From positions 9,433,416 through 9,497,415 of the forward strand of contig NW_004624795.1 of NCBI RefSeq assembly GCF_000247695.1: a DNA stretch of 64,000 nt, written 5' to 3'. Numbering within the stretch: the stretch's first letter is position 1; each line of letters starts with the position of its first letter. The stretch comes from Heterocephalus glaber (taxonomy: Eukaryota; Chordata; Mammalia; Rodentia; Bathyergidae). The notes under the pieces were generated by a model, which saw nothing but the letters and a program-made list of their open reading frames with translations, did no database searches and was not told where the DNA came from. A program made the position numbers and the translations under genes. Positions 47,180 through 58,875 of this stretch are shown here, piece by piece.

Positions 47180-47640
47180 TTTGCTAGAATGGCTCACAGT
47201 GGCCAGGGATTTAGATCAGCGGCAATGTGCTTGTCTCACAAGCTCCTGAGTTTGATCCCTGGTACAAAAAAAAAAAAAAAAAAAAATTGTGATTTAGAAC
47301 AGTTCACAGAACTCAGGAAGCTAATTTAGTTACCGGGTTTATGGCTTATTATGAAAGGACACAACTCACAAACAGCCATATGGATAGATGGACACAGAAA
47401 GGTATGTGAGAAGAGGCATAGAGCTTCTGTGTCCTCTTTGCATGTGCCACCCTGTTAGTATCTCTGTGTGTTCAGACCTGGAAGCTCTTTGAACCTTATC
47501 TTTTTTAATTTTAAGGAAGCTAAATTATGTAAGCAGGATTGATTTAGTCATTAGCCATTGGTGATTAACTCAACCCTCAGCTACTGTTCCTTGCCTAGAG
47601 GTCTGGGTTTGCTGGATTTGCTGAAAGTTCCAATCCTCTA
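47180..47640 (+). repeat. Old mammalian interspersed repeat, family not assigned, split by a SINE
   Basis: tttgctagaatggctcacag, then after the SINE aactcaggaagctaatttag, cacaaacagccatatggata, ggaagctctttgaacc and gccattggtgattaactcaa. I recognise this order from a repeat common in other mammals but cannot name it with certainty. Confidence 0.6.
47200..47295 (+). mobile_element. tRNA-derived SINE, older copy
   Basis: ggccagggatttagatcagc and ctgagtttgatccctggtac with an A-run of about 21. Flanks agaatggctcacag (47186-47199) and agaacagttcacag (47296-47309) fit a TSD with three mismatches. The host repeat continues directly after the right copy. Confidence 0.82.
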
Positions 47641-48029
47641 ATAACATGATCAGATTCATTGACAACCAGTCTCCATTTTGTTTTGCTTTGTTTTCTCTTT
47701 GGGAAGTTAAAAGTATTTAATGCAAACAAGCTGATTTCTGAAAAACCACTTCAAACCTTTCTAAGACTGAGTGGCTTACCAAGAAACACATTAAATAAAT
47801 AAATAGTATAATATTTTATGTAGTTCCTTTATCTTTTCATCTCTACTCTAATTCTCTTCACTCTTTACCATCTCTTTGGTATGGTTATTTCTCTCTCTTT
47901 TTTGGGGGGGTGTCATACTGTTATTTAATACAATGAATAATAATACCCAATATAATATCTCCATTATAAGATTTTTCAGGTTTTTGTGCAGATTTATTTG
48001 TTAGGTCATCAGAATTTATACCTTCAGCA
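47641..48029. other. Unassigned AT-rich DNA
   Basis: Nothing recognised before the L1 3' end. Confidence 0.5.
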
Positions 48030-51000
48030 GCTTGGCTTTCAATATTTTGATTCTTTGTTTCCCATTCCCCTTCAACCTCTCTTCTCCTTATTTACAAAAG
48101 CTTTGCTTTCATTTTTCCTTCTTTTCTCTTTTTTTTTTTTCTTTTTCTTTCTTTCCTTTAACTAGTTACCCTTTCCACTTGAACATTTTCTTCCTATTTC
48201 ACAACATCTATTATACATTTTGGTTCTTATTTACACTTTCAGTTTCTCACACCAGAGAAACAATATGATATTTACACATACATGTCTGATTTATTTCACT
48301 TAACGGTATGGTGTCAAGGTGCATCCATTTAGCTATAAATGTGTCAAGTTTATCATTCTTTATGGCTGAGTAGTACTCAACTGTATTTAAAAAATCATCT
48401 TTATCCACTAGTCAGTTGATGGGCATTTGGGCTGTTTCCAAGATTAAGGTATTAATAACCTGTGGTGCTATAATCATGGTTGAGCATATATCACTTGGTA
48501 GGGTGCTTTTAATTCTTTCAAGAAGATACCAAGAAGGAGGATAGATGAGATAAATGAAACCTTTAGTTTTAGTTTTGAGGAATTTCCACAGTGATTTCCA
48601 CAGTGGTTGCACCAGTCTACCTTCCCACCAGTTTTGGAGAAGGGTTCCTTTTTCCCCACAGCCCCTCCCTATCATTTGTTGTTGGTTGATTTCTCAATAA
48701 ATATCCTTTTTTTTTCTGGAGTGAGATGGAATCTAAGCATTGTTTTAATTTGAATCTCTCAAATGACCAGTGAGGTTAAACATTGTTTCATATATTTATT
48801 TCCAATTTCTACTTCTTTATCTGAGAAGTGTCTATGCATCTCAGATGTCTATTTTTGGATTGAGTCTTTAAATTTGGGGATCTGATTTTTTTATTTCTTT
48901 ATGTATTCTAGATATAGTCCTTTTTCTGAGGAACAGGTGACAAAAAAATTTCCCACATTATGGATTGTCTCTTCACTCTGTTGGTGATTTCTTTTGCTAT
49001 GCAAAAGATCTTTAATAAGATCAGATCCCAGGTGTTGATTCTTTGTGATATTTCCTGTGCAATCAGGGTTTTGTTTATAGTCCTTTCCTACACCTATGTC
49101 ATTAAGAGTTCTACGTATTGTCTTTTCCAGTAGATTTAGTGTTTCTGTTTTAATATTTAGACCTTTGATCCATTTAGATTTTAGTTTAGTGCATGGTGTG
49201 AGACATGGGTCTAGTTTTAGTCTTTGGCATGTGGAAAGCCAGTTTTTCCAGCACAATTTATTAGAGGCTTTCTTCCAGTGAAGGTGTTTGGGCCTTTGGC
49301 AAAGATAAGGTGGCTGAGAATGTCTGGAATTGTTTCTGCATCTTCTAATCTGTTCCACTGATCCTTTGGTCTGTTTTCTTTTTTTTTTTTTTTTTGCAGG
49401 AACCATGCTGTTTGCATCGCAACAGTTTTGTAGAATAATTTCAAGTCAGGGATTGTGATGCTCCCCATCTTGCCTTTGTTGCCCAAAATTATTTTTGCAG
49501 TTCTAGGTCTCTTCTTGATCCAAATGAGTTTTAAGAATGTTTTCTCTAATTCTGTGAGGTAAGATATTGGTATTTTTATTGTGATTGCATTGAAACTGTA
49601 TAACAATTTTGGAAGTATGGCCATTTTCACTATATTGGTTCTTCTTATTCAAGAGCAAAGGATATCTTTCCATTTTCTGATATCCTCTTTAATCTCCTTT
49701 TTCAAGATACTGTAGTTTTCAATGTAAAGATCTTTTACTTCCTTTGCTATATTGATTCCTAAATATTTCTCCTTTTTTTGATGCTATCATGAAAGGTGTG
49801 GTTTCCCTAATTTCTCTCTCAGTGAGTTTGTTATTTGTGTACAGGAATGCTATTGATTTTTTGGTGTTCACTTTGTATCCAGGAATAGGACTGAATTTGG
49901 GTGTTAAATGTAGAAGCCTTTTGGTGAAGTTTTTAGGGTCTTCTATGTAGAGTATCATTTCATCTGCAGATAATGATAATTTAACTTTTTCCTTTTGTAT
50001 ATTTTTTCTTTTTACTTCTTTCGTCTAATTATTCTGCCTAATGTTTCAAAAGGTTTGTCAAATATAGCATTTCCCAGATTGCAATAAGAACTATATATTT
50101 CAATTTTCTGTAGAGTTTTCATCAAAGACTTTTTCTGCATCTATTGAGATAATCATGGAGTTTTGTCCTTGGCTCTTTTGATATGGTGTATTACATTTAT
50201 TGATTTAGATATATTGAACCATCCCTGCATCCCTAGAATGAATCTACTTGGTCATTGTGTATAATCATGATAATTTGCTGCATTTTTTTTACCAGTATCT
50301 TATTGAGAATTTCTCCATCTATGTTCATTAGGAAGATTGATCTGTAATTCTGTTTTTTGTTAGATCCTTCTCTGGTTTTGGTATCAGGGTAATACTTGTT
50401 TCCAGGCCTGACTTCACTTTTGGTTTCTAGTATTGCTTCACTTTCAATTTCATTGAAGAGTTTTAAGAGTAGTGGCATTAAATCTCCTCTAAGTTTGTTG
50501 TAGAATTCAGCAGTGAATCCATCAAGATCTAAGCTTTTCTTTGTTAGTAGGTTTTAATTACATCTTTAATTTCATTGCCTGATATTAGGTTATTTAGAAT
50601 TTTTATATCTTCTTGATTCACCTTTGATAACTCATATATATGTAAGAATCTATCCATTACTTCTGTGTTTTCCATCTTTTTAGAATATAGGTTCTCAAAA
50701 TAGGTATTGATGATCTTCTAGATTTCTGCAGGATCTGTTGTAGTTTCACCCTTTTCATTCTTAATTGCATGGATTTGAGTCTTCTCTTTCCTTTTTCTTT
50801 TGTTTTGTTTGATAAGATTTGCTCTGGGTTTGCCAATTTTATTTAATCTTTCAAAGAACCAACTCTTCAATTCATTGAGTCATTGTATTGTTTTCTTAGT
50901 GTCAATTGCATTAATTTCTGCTCTTACTTTTATAATTTCATTCCTCATAGAAGCTTTGGGCTTGACTTCTTCTTCTTCTAGAAGTTTGAGGTTCAACATT

Positions 51001-51359
51001 AGGTTATTTATTTGAGCTCCCTCTGTTTTCCTAATGTGAGAATTCACTTCTATAAATTTCTCTCATAAGACTGCTTTCATTGCATCTCATAAGTTCTGGT
51101 ATGGCATTATCATTTAATTATAGAAATTGTCTAATTTCTTCCTTGCCATGTCCTGCATGGCAAGGGTCTGGGACCTGAGTAGGGTGAAAGAAGATGCAGA
51201 AAACAAAAGAGAATTAAAGTGGAAATGGGTGGGGCCTCCCCACCAGCTGAGAGGAGAAGACCACCACAGCCTGCATATCACTTTTTTTAAGGCATGAGGG
51301 GGGAAAGTACAAACCAAGAGATGGGCCAGGGTGTCCTTGGTAAGTTGTTGTTCTAATAC

Positions 51360-51764
51360 NNNNNNNNNNNNNNNNNNNNNNNNNNNNNNNNNNNNNNNNN
51401 NNNNNNNNNNNNNNNNNNNNNNNNNNNNNNNNNNNNNNNNNNNNNNNNNNNNNNNNNNNNNNNNNNNNNNNNNNNNNNNNNNNNNNNNNNNNNNNNNNNN
51501 NNNNNNNNNNNNNNNNNNNNNNNNNNNNNNNNNNNNNNNNNNNNNNNNNNNNNNNNNNNNNNNNNNNNNNNNNNNNNNNNNNNNNNNNNNNNNNNNNNNN
51601 NNNNNNNNNNNNNNNNNNNNNNNNNNNNNNNNNNNNNNNNNNNNNNNNNNNNNNNNNNNNNNNNNNNNNNNNNNNNNNNNNNNNNNNNNNNNNNNNNNNN
51701 NNNNNNNNNNNNNNNNNNNNNNNNNNNNNNNNNNNNNNNNNNNNNNNNNNNNNNNNNNNNNNNN
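51360..51764. other. Assembly gap (405 N)
   Basis: Unresolved bases. The position predicts the 3'UTR, polypurine tract and A-tail of the nested L1. The true length may differ from 405. Confidence 1.
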
Positions 51765-52431
51765 TTCTTTATCCAGTTTCCAGTCGATGTGCACTTGGGC
51801 TGTTTCCAAGCTTTAGCTATTACAAACTGTGCCACTATAAATATAGGCACACATATATCACTGTGGTATGATTCTTTTAATTCTTTGGGGAAGACTCCCA
51901 GTAGGGGAATAGCTGGGTCAAATGGGACCTGTAGTCCTAGTTCTTTGAGGTATTGCCATACTGATTTCCACAGTGGTTGCACCAACCTACATTCCCACCA
52001 ACAACGGAGAAGGGTTCCTTTCTCTCCACACCCCCGCTAGCATTTTTTATTAGCTAGTTTCTTGATAGCAGCCATTCTTTGTGGGGTGAGGTGGAATTTC
52101 AGTGTTGTTTTCATCTGCGGCTCTCAAATGACCAGTGATGTTGAACATTTTTTCATATATTTACTTGCTGTTTTTACTTCTTTGTCTGAGAAATGTCTGT
52201 TCATTTCAGATGCCCGTTTTTGAATTGGGTCTTTGAATTTGGGAGGTCTGATTTTTTTCAGTTCTTTATATATTCTTGATAGTAAACCTTTTACTGAGCT
52301 ACAGCTGCTAAATATTTCTTCCCACATTGTAGGTTGCCTGTTAGCTCTATTGGTAGTTTCTCTTGCAGTGCAGAAACTTTTTAATACAATGAGATCCCAG
52401 TTGATTCTTTGTGCTAGCTCCCATGCTACTC
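51360..52431 (-). mobile_element. 5'-truncated L1 inside the LTR; its 3' end lies in the assembly gap
   Basis: Visible part 51765-52431 is ORF2 C-terminus on minus: [80 protein letters not shown]. ttctaatac occurs at 51351-51359 and 52432-52440 as the likely TSD. The 3'UTR and A-tail are presumably in the gap. ORF2 pieces are better preserved here than in the host L1, which fits a younger insertion. Confidence 0.85.
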
Positions 52432-52531
52432 TTCTAATACATTCTGGGAATAACTGACTGATAAGGCTGATGGGAACCAAGACATGCAAGCTTGCTGTTC
52501 CTAGGACCATGTCAATTAGGACTACAATAAA

Positions 52532-52562
52532 CAGAGTACAAGGAACATTTCCTTGTACTCTG
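52532..52562. other. Perfect 14-bp hairpin in the LTR
   Basis: cagagtacaaggaa and ttccttgtactctg are exact reverse complements separated by cat. Confidence 0.9.
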
Positions 52563-53689
52563 GGCTATTTTGGCAGGTAAAATCAGGGCACAAAGGGAGG
52601 GAAGTCATGAAATGCAGGAGGTGAGCAAGTTCCTGATCATATGCTGACCCTATCCTGAACCAGCTCCCAACACTTCTTTAATTTTGTCTGTGACCCATTG
52701 GTTGTTCAGGTGGGTGTTTTTTAATTTCCAAGTGTTTATGTATTTTCTGTGGTTTCTTTTGCCATTGATTTCTAATTTCATTGTCTGATAATATGCTTGG
52801 AATAATTTCAATTCTTTTATATTTACTTAAGCATGTTCTATGAACTAGTATGTGGTCTATTTTGGAGAACGTCCCATGCACAACTGAGAAGAATGTGTAT
52901 TCTAATGTAGGGTGGAACACTCTGTAGACATCTACTAAGTCTATTTGTTCATAAGCTTGGTTCAGATCTAATAGTTCTTTGTTGATCTATTTATGACACT
53001 AGGGTATTGTGCTAGAGCTTATTTGATTTTTCATATCCAATAATATTTGTTTTATGAAGTGAATGTGATGGTATTTGGTGTATATATATATTTATGATTC
53101 CTATCTCTTCCTCTTGGAGTTTTCCCTTAACAAGTAGTTAGTGACCTTCTTTGTTTCTCTTGATCAGTCTTGGCTTTAAGTTCACTTTGTCTGCAAATAG
53201 AATAGCTACTCCTGCTTTTTTCTGGGATCTTGTCACATGAATTATTGTTTTTCATCTTTTGACTTTCAGTCTATGAATTTCTTTGAGTTAAATGTGTTTA
53301 TTGTCTGCAGCATATTGTTGGGTCTTGTTTTTTGATTCATTCTACCAGTGTGTTTCTTTTGAATGGTGAATTTAGACCTTTTACATTGATGATTATAACT
53401 GATATATATTGGCTTATCCTTGTCATATTATTTTCCTGTTGTTGGTTCCCTGTATTTCCTCTCTATTTAATTCCTTTCCATTGGTTCCTTGTATTTCTTC
53501 TGTTTAATTGTTTTCCTTGCCTGGTATATTCTTTCTATTGGTGTTCTTGGAATTGTAGTCTTCATTGTCTCTTTCTCAAATATCCTTCAAAACATTTTGA
53601 AGAATTGTTTTGGAGGTCATGAATTTCTTCAGTTGTTCTTTATCATGGAAGTATGTTATTTTTCCATTGATTTTTGAAATATAGTTTTG

Positions 53690-54594
53690 CAGGGTACATG
53701 AATCTGGGTTGGAAGTTGTTTGCTTTCAGGACTTGAAATACTTCACTCAAAGCTCTCCTTCATTTAAGGGTTTGTGTTGAGAAGTCTGCTGTGATTCTGA
53801 TGGGCTTTCCTTTATGGTGATTTATTTCTTTTCTCTAACAGCTTTTAATATTCTGTTCTTATGCTGAATTTCTGGAATCTTGATTATTATATGCCTTGGT
53901 GTAGATTTATTTTGGTCATGGCTAATTGGAATTCTATATGCCTCATTATCTATATGTCAAATTCTTTTTCCATTCTTGGGAAGTTTTCTGCCATTACTTG
54001 TGTGAACAGGTTTTTTTTTAATGTCATTTGCACTGTCTCTTGTTTTTTCATTGTTTCTGATCAGTCTTATGTTTTTCTTCTTTGCATCATCTTACAGCTT
54101 TTGGGTTGATTCTTTGATGGTCCTTTGTTATTTTTAAGAAATCTTTCATTTTCTGATTGCTAACCACAATTCTGTTTTCTAGATTTGATATTCTGTCCTC
54201 ACCTTGGTTCATTTGGCTGCATTTACTTTAGATGGAATTTTTAAACTCCTGAATATCTGTTTGAATCTGTTTGATGGATTCCATTCCTTTCCTATGTTGA
54301 GCATTCATGGTTTCCATGATTTTCTTAAGTTCTGTTACTTTTTTTAAATCTATGTCTACCCTAGATGCACTGAGCAAGTCCTGCATTATGATTGTCATGT
54401 CTTTTTTTTTAACCTGAGAGATTATTTCTGATCTGATTTTCTGTATAGCCTTATTCATCTATTTTTACTTCTGCTGCTATCATTTTAGAAAATTCAGGTG
54501 GGTGGCTTCTGATTTCCTCTATCTCATTATCCCCTGGGTTTATTCTGGGTGGGGTGGAGGTCTGGGGTTGCATTTTTCTTCTGTATCTAGTCAT
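53690..54594 (-). pseudogene. L1 ORF1, broken
   Basis: The start aligned to the copy at 1014 is at 54592-54594 (MTRYRRKMQPQTSTPPRINP). Internal pieces MESIKQIQTDIQEFKNSI and RSEIISQVKKKDMTI align with the first ORF1, but several in-frame stops and frame changes follow, including a stop at 54228-54230. The downstream C-terminal-domain region is recognisable on the nucleotide level (tgagaagtctgctgtgattc on plus). Confidence 0.85.
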
Positions 54595-56545
54595 TTTATA
54601 TTTTTAAATTTTAATTTTTTTTCTGCTTTGATGCTTGTAAATTGCTCATGGTAAGTAGCTTTATCACTAGTATTGAGGCTTCCCTAGGAAATGTCTATTT
54701 CTTAGAGCTGTCTTCTAGGTGTAGCTGGCTCTTGCCTTTGTGTCTGTTCCAAGATCTTACCTTCCCAATTTATTAGGGATGAGAAATTGTTATCTATTTG
54801 GCCAGCACCCAGTCCTTTGATACTAGACTATGGTGATGATTTTGATCATAGTGATGATTATGATCACAGTGTTGTTATACAAGGGAGAACAACTGATTAT
54901 AACAGGTATGACACCCTCGCTAAAGTAGTACAATTAGCTCTAACTATAGCATCAAGTACAGCCTAGAAACTGGCAAATTGCGTTAACTATTAATTTGGTA
55001 CCTCTAGTCACAGGAGCAAGACTTGCAGTTATATCACAAAACCCAACATAAATGAGGAACTTGCATGTAGTGAATTTCCCCTTAGTAGAGTGATTTTACT
55101 CTCTGGGTGGGGGGGATTTTAAGAGGGATAGCAGAAAAATCGAGAGATAAATGAAGAGAAATATAGTAGAAGGAAGGCTGAAGGACAAAGGATAATCACT
55201 CAAACTTTGGAAAACTGGAGAACCGGAGAAGAGGAGAGAAGAGAAAGAAATGAAAGCAAAAGAATATCAAATCGAACCAGAAAGACTAGAGACAATGTTC
55301 ACTAACATGAAAATATTAAAAAATCAAGAAAGACAGTTGAGGAAAAAGAGAAAAAAAGTTGAATAAAACAAAAGAAACAATAAAAATTAAAACCTAAACT
55401 ACCAAAAATATAGAAAAAGGAAAATAAATAAAACAAACAAATAAACAAACAAAAACAATAAAATCCTCTGGTGTCCACAGTTCTGTGCTAGTGTCCAAGT
55501 CAGAGCCCAAATCTGTACTGAATAAACCCACCCTCCATGTAAGATTAGCGCTGGGTGCGGGGCTGATCTTGGCCTCTGGTGTGGGGGTTGGGGCCAGAAT
55601 CTTCAGCCAGCAACTTTCTGGATGTCCCTGGCAGCCCACTCATGTCTCCTTACTTTGTTTGTCTCTGCATCTCCTTCCCAGTTGCTGTGGTGCCCTCTGA
55701 CAGACACAGCCTGAGACTGCTACCAGTCCTGTGTACAGTTCGACCCTCCTACCCCTTGCACAGGCTCCTCTGTTCCACTCTGCTGGCATGTCTCTCTCCT
55801 CTCTCATGCCTGGGAGCAGGGTAGGGGTAATGTTGTCAGACAAACCACTGCCCTGCTGCCACTTCAGAGACAGCCCAAGGCTGCTTGGGTCACACTTCTC
55901 TGTTCTTTCCAGCACCATTGAGGGCAGGGTAGGGAGTACTGACTTCCCACTCATTCTCTGCCTAGGCCCAAGGCTGCTTAAGTCCTGGATCCCTCTCTCT
56001 CTCGCAGATGGTAGAAGGGGGAAAGGGGTGGTCATGTTCCACTCACTACCTTCACTGTTGCCAGTGGTCCCTAACCTTGTTACTGCTAGAGTTTCCAGTT
56101 AGCCAGTATGGTGCATGACCAAAGAAAAGAAAAAAACCTGGGAGCCTATCAAGGAAGGAGCAAAACTTGCTGCCCGGCTGCAATGTCCTCTGTTTAGAGG
56201 AAGGCAAAAGAGGCCAGTAACCCAGATCTATCCTGTGTAGCTAAGTTTGCCACACTATTGTAGTCTGGCAATTTGGGGGGAACTTCCCAGAATGGCAGTT
56301 CCTGCTCTACATCCAGGCGGAGGTCCCACAGGCAACCCTGTGGGCTGCTTCATAGTTTTATAAAATCCTATGCCTATGTTTTGTTTGATCTACAAGTTTC
56401 TTATTTTAGATGGATGTTGGCATCAGGATGTATGCCCCTCCCTTTCTTCCAATTGCCTATATTTTTAGTTGATTTTCTCTGAGTAACTCCAATGTGGCTC
56501 CTCCTCTGTTCAGCCATGTTGATACTCAGTCCAGAGATTCCAAGG
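54595..56545 (-). promoter_or_regulatory. L1 5'UTR, about 1.95 kb, without tandem repeats
   Basis: Sense-strand order: GC-rich half (56545-55480), then a stretch that is purine-rich on the plus strand (55120-55480), then AT-rich DNA up to ORF1. It shares no visible similarity with the 0.8-kb repeat-bearing 5'UTR of the L1 at 1-1830. L1 5'UTRs hold the internal Pol II promoter; any present activity is unknown. Open frames here (for example 55731-56102 plus and 55640-56035 minus) are non-coding artefacts of GC content. A small 18-bp doublet (gtgatgattttgatcata) is at 54833-54868. Confidence 0.72.
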
Positions 56546-57114
56546 GTTTTAAGAGCTATGTATCAAAAAATAGAAGCTAAGGTTAAATACATATTTTTTT
56601 ATTCTGTCACAGGTATCTAGGCAGGTAGGTATTTTTAAAAAGAGTCTCAGATCTGGAAACTCAGATGACTGACATGAAGCTCATAATTAAATTTGACTGT
56701 TCTCATACCAGACAAAAACAACATCTCAGAAGATCTACTTCAAACAAGATCACTGTGTAACACAACATCCCAATATCACTAAATGAGTGACTATTATACT
56801 TTATCAATTACAACTTTAACCTAGTTTCATATGCCCACCATGGATAAGATTTATTAGAATATTCAATCATGTAATGGCCTCTGCTTTCTGATAATACTTA
56901 ATTCAGGATGATTTCTTCTTCTTTAAAGCCTCCTCCAAATTACCCAACCAAAGCCCAAATCCTATAGTGGAGCATTCTATGATCCTCCTACTGGGGTCTA
57001 CTACATTTTCCTAAGGTCTGTATTGTCCATTGCTGCAAAGAGTGATAAACACAGCTTGCTGAACTTCAATATATCTATATACTTGTATATAGATAGACTT
57101 GGATAACACCCATA
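56546..57114. other. Unassigned DNA
   Basis: Nothing recognised between the L1 5' end and MER2. Confidence 0.5.
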
Positions 57115-57375
57115 CAGTTGATCCTTCAAGGAACTGTAGGTTCTACATCTACAAATTCAAACAGATATGAATCAAAAATATTTTTTAAAAAGCTCTTTCC
57201 CTCTTGAACTTATACATTTTTCTTGTCATGATCCCATAAACAATACAGTATGACAGCTACTTGTATAGCATTTTCATTGTATTGGATATTAAAATAATCT
57301 AGAGGTGGTTTGAAGTATATGAGGATATGTAAATGCTATATAATTTTATATAAGAAACTTCAGCATTTGCAGATG
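57115..57375 (+). repeat. MER2-like (Tigger/TcMar) nonautonomous DNA transposon
   Basis: cagttgatccttcaaggaac, aaattcaaacagatatgaat, ttttcttgtcatgatcccat, aaacaatacagtatgacagc, cattttcattgtattggata and aatctagaggtggtttgaag follow MER2 in order. The right terminal inverted repeat is missing or decayed. Confidence 0.82.
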
Positions 57376-58754
57376 TGTCACTGGCCAGCATTCATTTTTA
57401 GCTGTATGCTAGATGAAAATCAGATGTGGGCTGGTTCTTAAGCCTGTTGACAACTATTACCTTTGTCTATCCTCTTCTTCAGTCCCCTCTAAAACAGAGG
57501 ATCTTTGTAGCACTTTCCAAGAAGTTGCTAATCAGCTGATGATTCATGCTCAATTTGTATAGAAATCATGAATTGGTCAATTGTAGTTCTTTTAGTGTAT
57601 ACCCCTGGGCTTTGATTGCCAATGGCTATCAGCTGTTTTAGTGTTACCAGCCCTCTTTGCCACTCACAGTCAGAAATTATATATAAGCCTCAGGAACACT
57701 TGTAGCAACTGGGGCGAACCACTTCCAGCGATTCTCTGTCATTCTGCATTCTAGCAATCTTCAGTGTTACCATTGGAGTACCATGCTGTGTCTGATGGCC
57801 ACTTTTGGACCCAGTGGCTTTTGGTGGTACTAGTTGTGGCTGCTGACTGTTTTGGTGCTAGCAACCTTTAGTGTTGCCAGCTCTTAGAGTACCACCTCAG
57901 CATGCTCTACTTAAGAGGGGGAAATCATGAATAGGTAAAATCATTCCATCTAGAAGAGGCTTTATTAGGACTTATGCTGCACCACAGGGGAGATCATGCT
58001 TAGGCCAAATGTGCTAAGTGTATGGGGGAAGTTTCTTATAAAGTAAAAAAGGTGAGCGCACATATACACATGACTGAGAAGTACTACAGAGGGGTAGAAT
58101 AATCCACAGAGGCTGTAAAGCAGAATCATCTGGGATAAGTCTGCAAGCAAAACTTGCTGTAATAAAGCAATGTCTACCATAGTGACCGCCCAATTTAGCC
58201 AGTTCCAAGGTGTTTAGAGTAGTCATGAAAGAAAAATAAGAAGAACCTCTTGTGACTGGCAGGCTCTTCTCTCCTGTCTCAGATGTTGTCTTAAGGGGAT
58301 CTAGGAACCCATTCTCCTCAGATACCCAATGAATAGTTATTTTTGTTGGAGGGATTTGACCTTATGTGATTGTGAATGCTGATTAAACAATCTCTGTAAT
58401 GCTGTATTCCACCAATAAGATACCGGATCATGAAATGCACAGAAAAGAAAATTGGAAGGGAAAAATAAATATCAAGTAGGTGAGAAAGAACAAGCTGTTT
58501 CATTGGAGACAGAAATATAGACTCCTGTAGAGAAACATAAGTAGTTACATATAGAAATATTTATACTAGATATGTCTTTGTAAAATAGCTGTGGTACATA
58601 CAAATAACCTTCTCTGTGGGGAGCTGAGAAGGCCAAAAAGCAAAAACAATCCGAAGGTGTCCACATCTTGGTTTTCAAAATAATTCTCTGATAAAGGAAT
58701 CCAAAGTCTTTGCAGAAATAGCCGATCCTAGGATGAGTTTAGAAATACATGAGA
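57376..58754. other. Unassigned DNA with a loosely periodic segment
   Basis: tttagtgttaccagc-like motifs recur near 57639, 57760 and 57868. About 57910-58400 has an LTR-like feel (aataaagcaatg) but no ends or TSD could be fixed. Confidence 0.35.
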
Positions 58755-58862
58755 GGGCTGGAGATTTAACTCAGTAGTACAGCCCTCTGCCTCGTAAGCA
58801 CAAGGTCCCGAGTTTGATTCGCAGGAACCAAAAAAAAAAAAAGAAAAAATAAACCTATGAAA
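58755..58862 (+). mobile_element. tRNA-derived SINE
   Basis: gggctggagatttaactcag, then cctcgtaagcacaaggtccc and gagtttgattcgcagg, A-rich tail. Flanks gaaatacatgaga (58742-58754) and gaaatacttaaga (58863-58875) fit a TSD with two mismatches. Confidence 0.85.
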
Positions 58863-58875
58863 GAAATACTTAAGA

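Larger units (their letters stand above)
51138..52678 (-). mobile_element. ERVK/IAP-like solo LTR inserted in the L1, itself split by another L1
   Basis: LTR body 51144-51359 and 52441-52672 (448 bp). On the minus strand it begins TGTTGGGAGCTGG, as rodent ERVK/IAP LTRs do, and ends CAGGACATGGCA. Flanks cttcct (51138-51143) and cttctt (52673-52678) are a 6-bp TSD with one mismatch. L1 ORF2 sequence resumes directly outside. No retroviral coding sequence is present. A 14-bp perfect hairpin lies within it (52532-52562). Confidence 0.85.
48270..53330 (-). pseudogene. L1 ORF2 (endonuclease/reverse transcriptase), broken
   Basis: ORF2p nicks the target and reverse-transcribes L1 and SINE RNA. Endonuclease C-terminal part: LEYTFFSVVHGTFSKIDHIL (about 52850). 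RT: the catalytic FADD box is replaced by S-A-D-E at 49959-49970 (loss of the second Asp), followed by MILYIEDPK and PGYKVNTKKSIAFLYTNN. C-terminal part: TELEKTFLKLIWIKKRPRTA and LEDAETIPDILSHLIFAKG. About 50040-50110 lacks several hundred bases of the RT region relative to the first twin-primed copy. Many stops and frameshifts, plus an LTR inserted at 51143, make it nonfunctional. Confidence 0.87.
48030..56545 (-). mobile_element. Near full-length, inactive L1, antisense, split by a nested LTR and L1
   Basis: Minus-strand order: 5'UTR (about 56545-54595), ORF1 (from 54594), ORF2, and a 3'UTR with a polypurine tract ending near 48030. An LTR insertion with 6-bp target duplications splits ORF2 (51144-52672). 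Excluding it, the element is about 7.0 kb. All frames carry stops or shifts. A plus-strand end like ccaatgtggctcctcctctg then ttcagccatgttgatactca matches the usual 5' terminus of old L1s. TSD not determined. Confidence 0.9.

Noticed and set aside
51114..51985. Frames of 160-231 codons spanning the gap
   Set aside because: Their length is made of unknown bases (N); only the L1 ORF2 pieces outside the gap are real.
55485..56102. Several 70-130 codon frames on both strands
   Set aside because: Inside an L1 5'UTR; GC-rich non-coding DNA.
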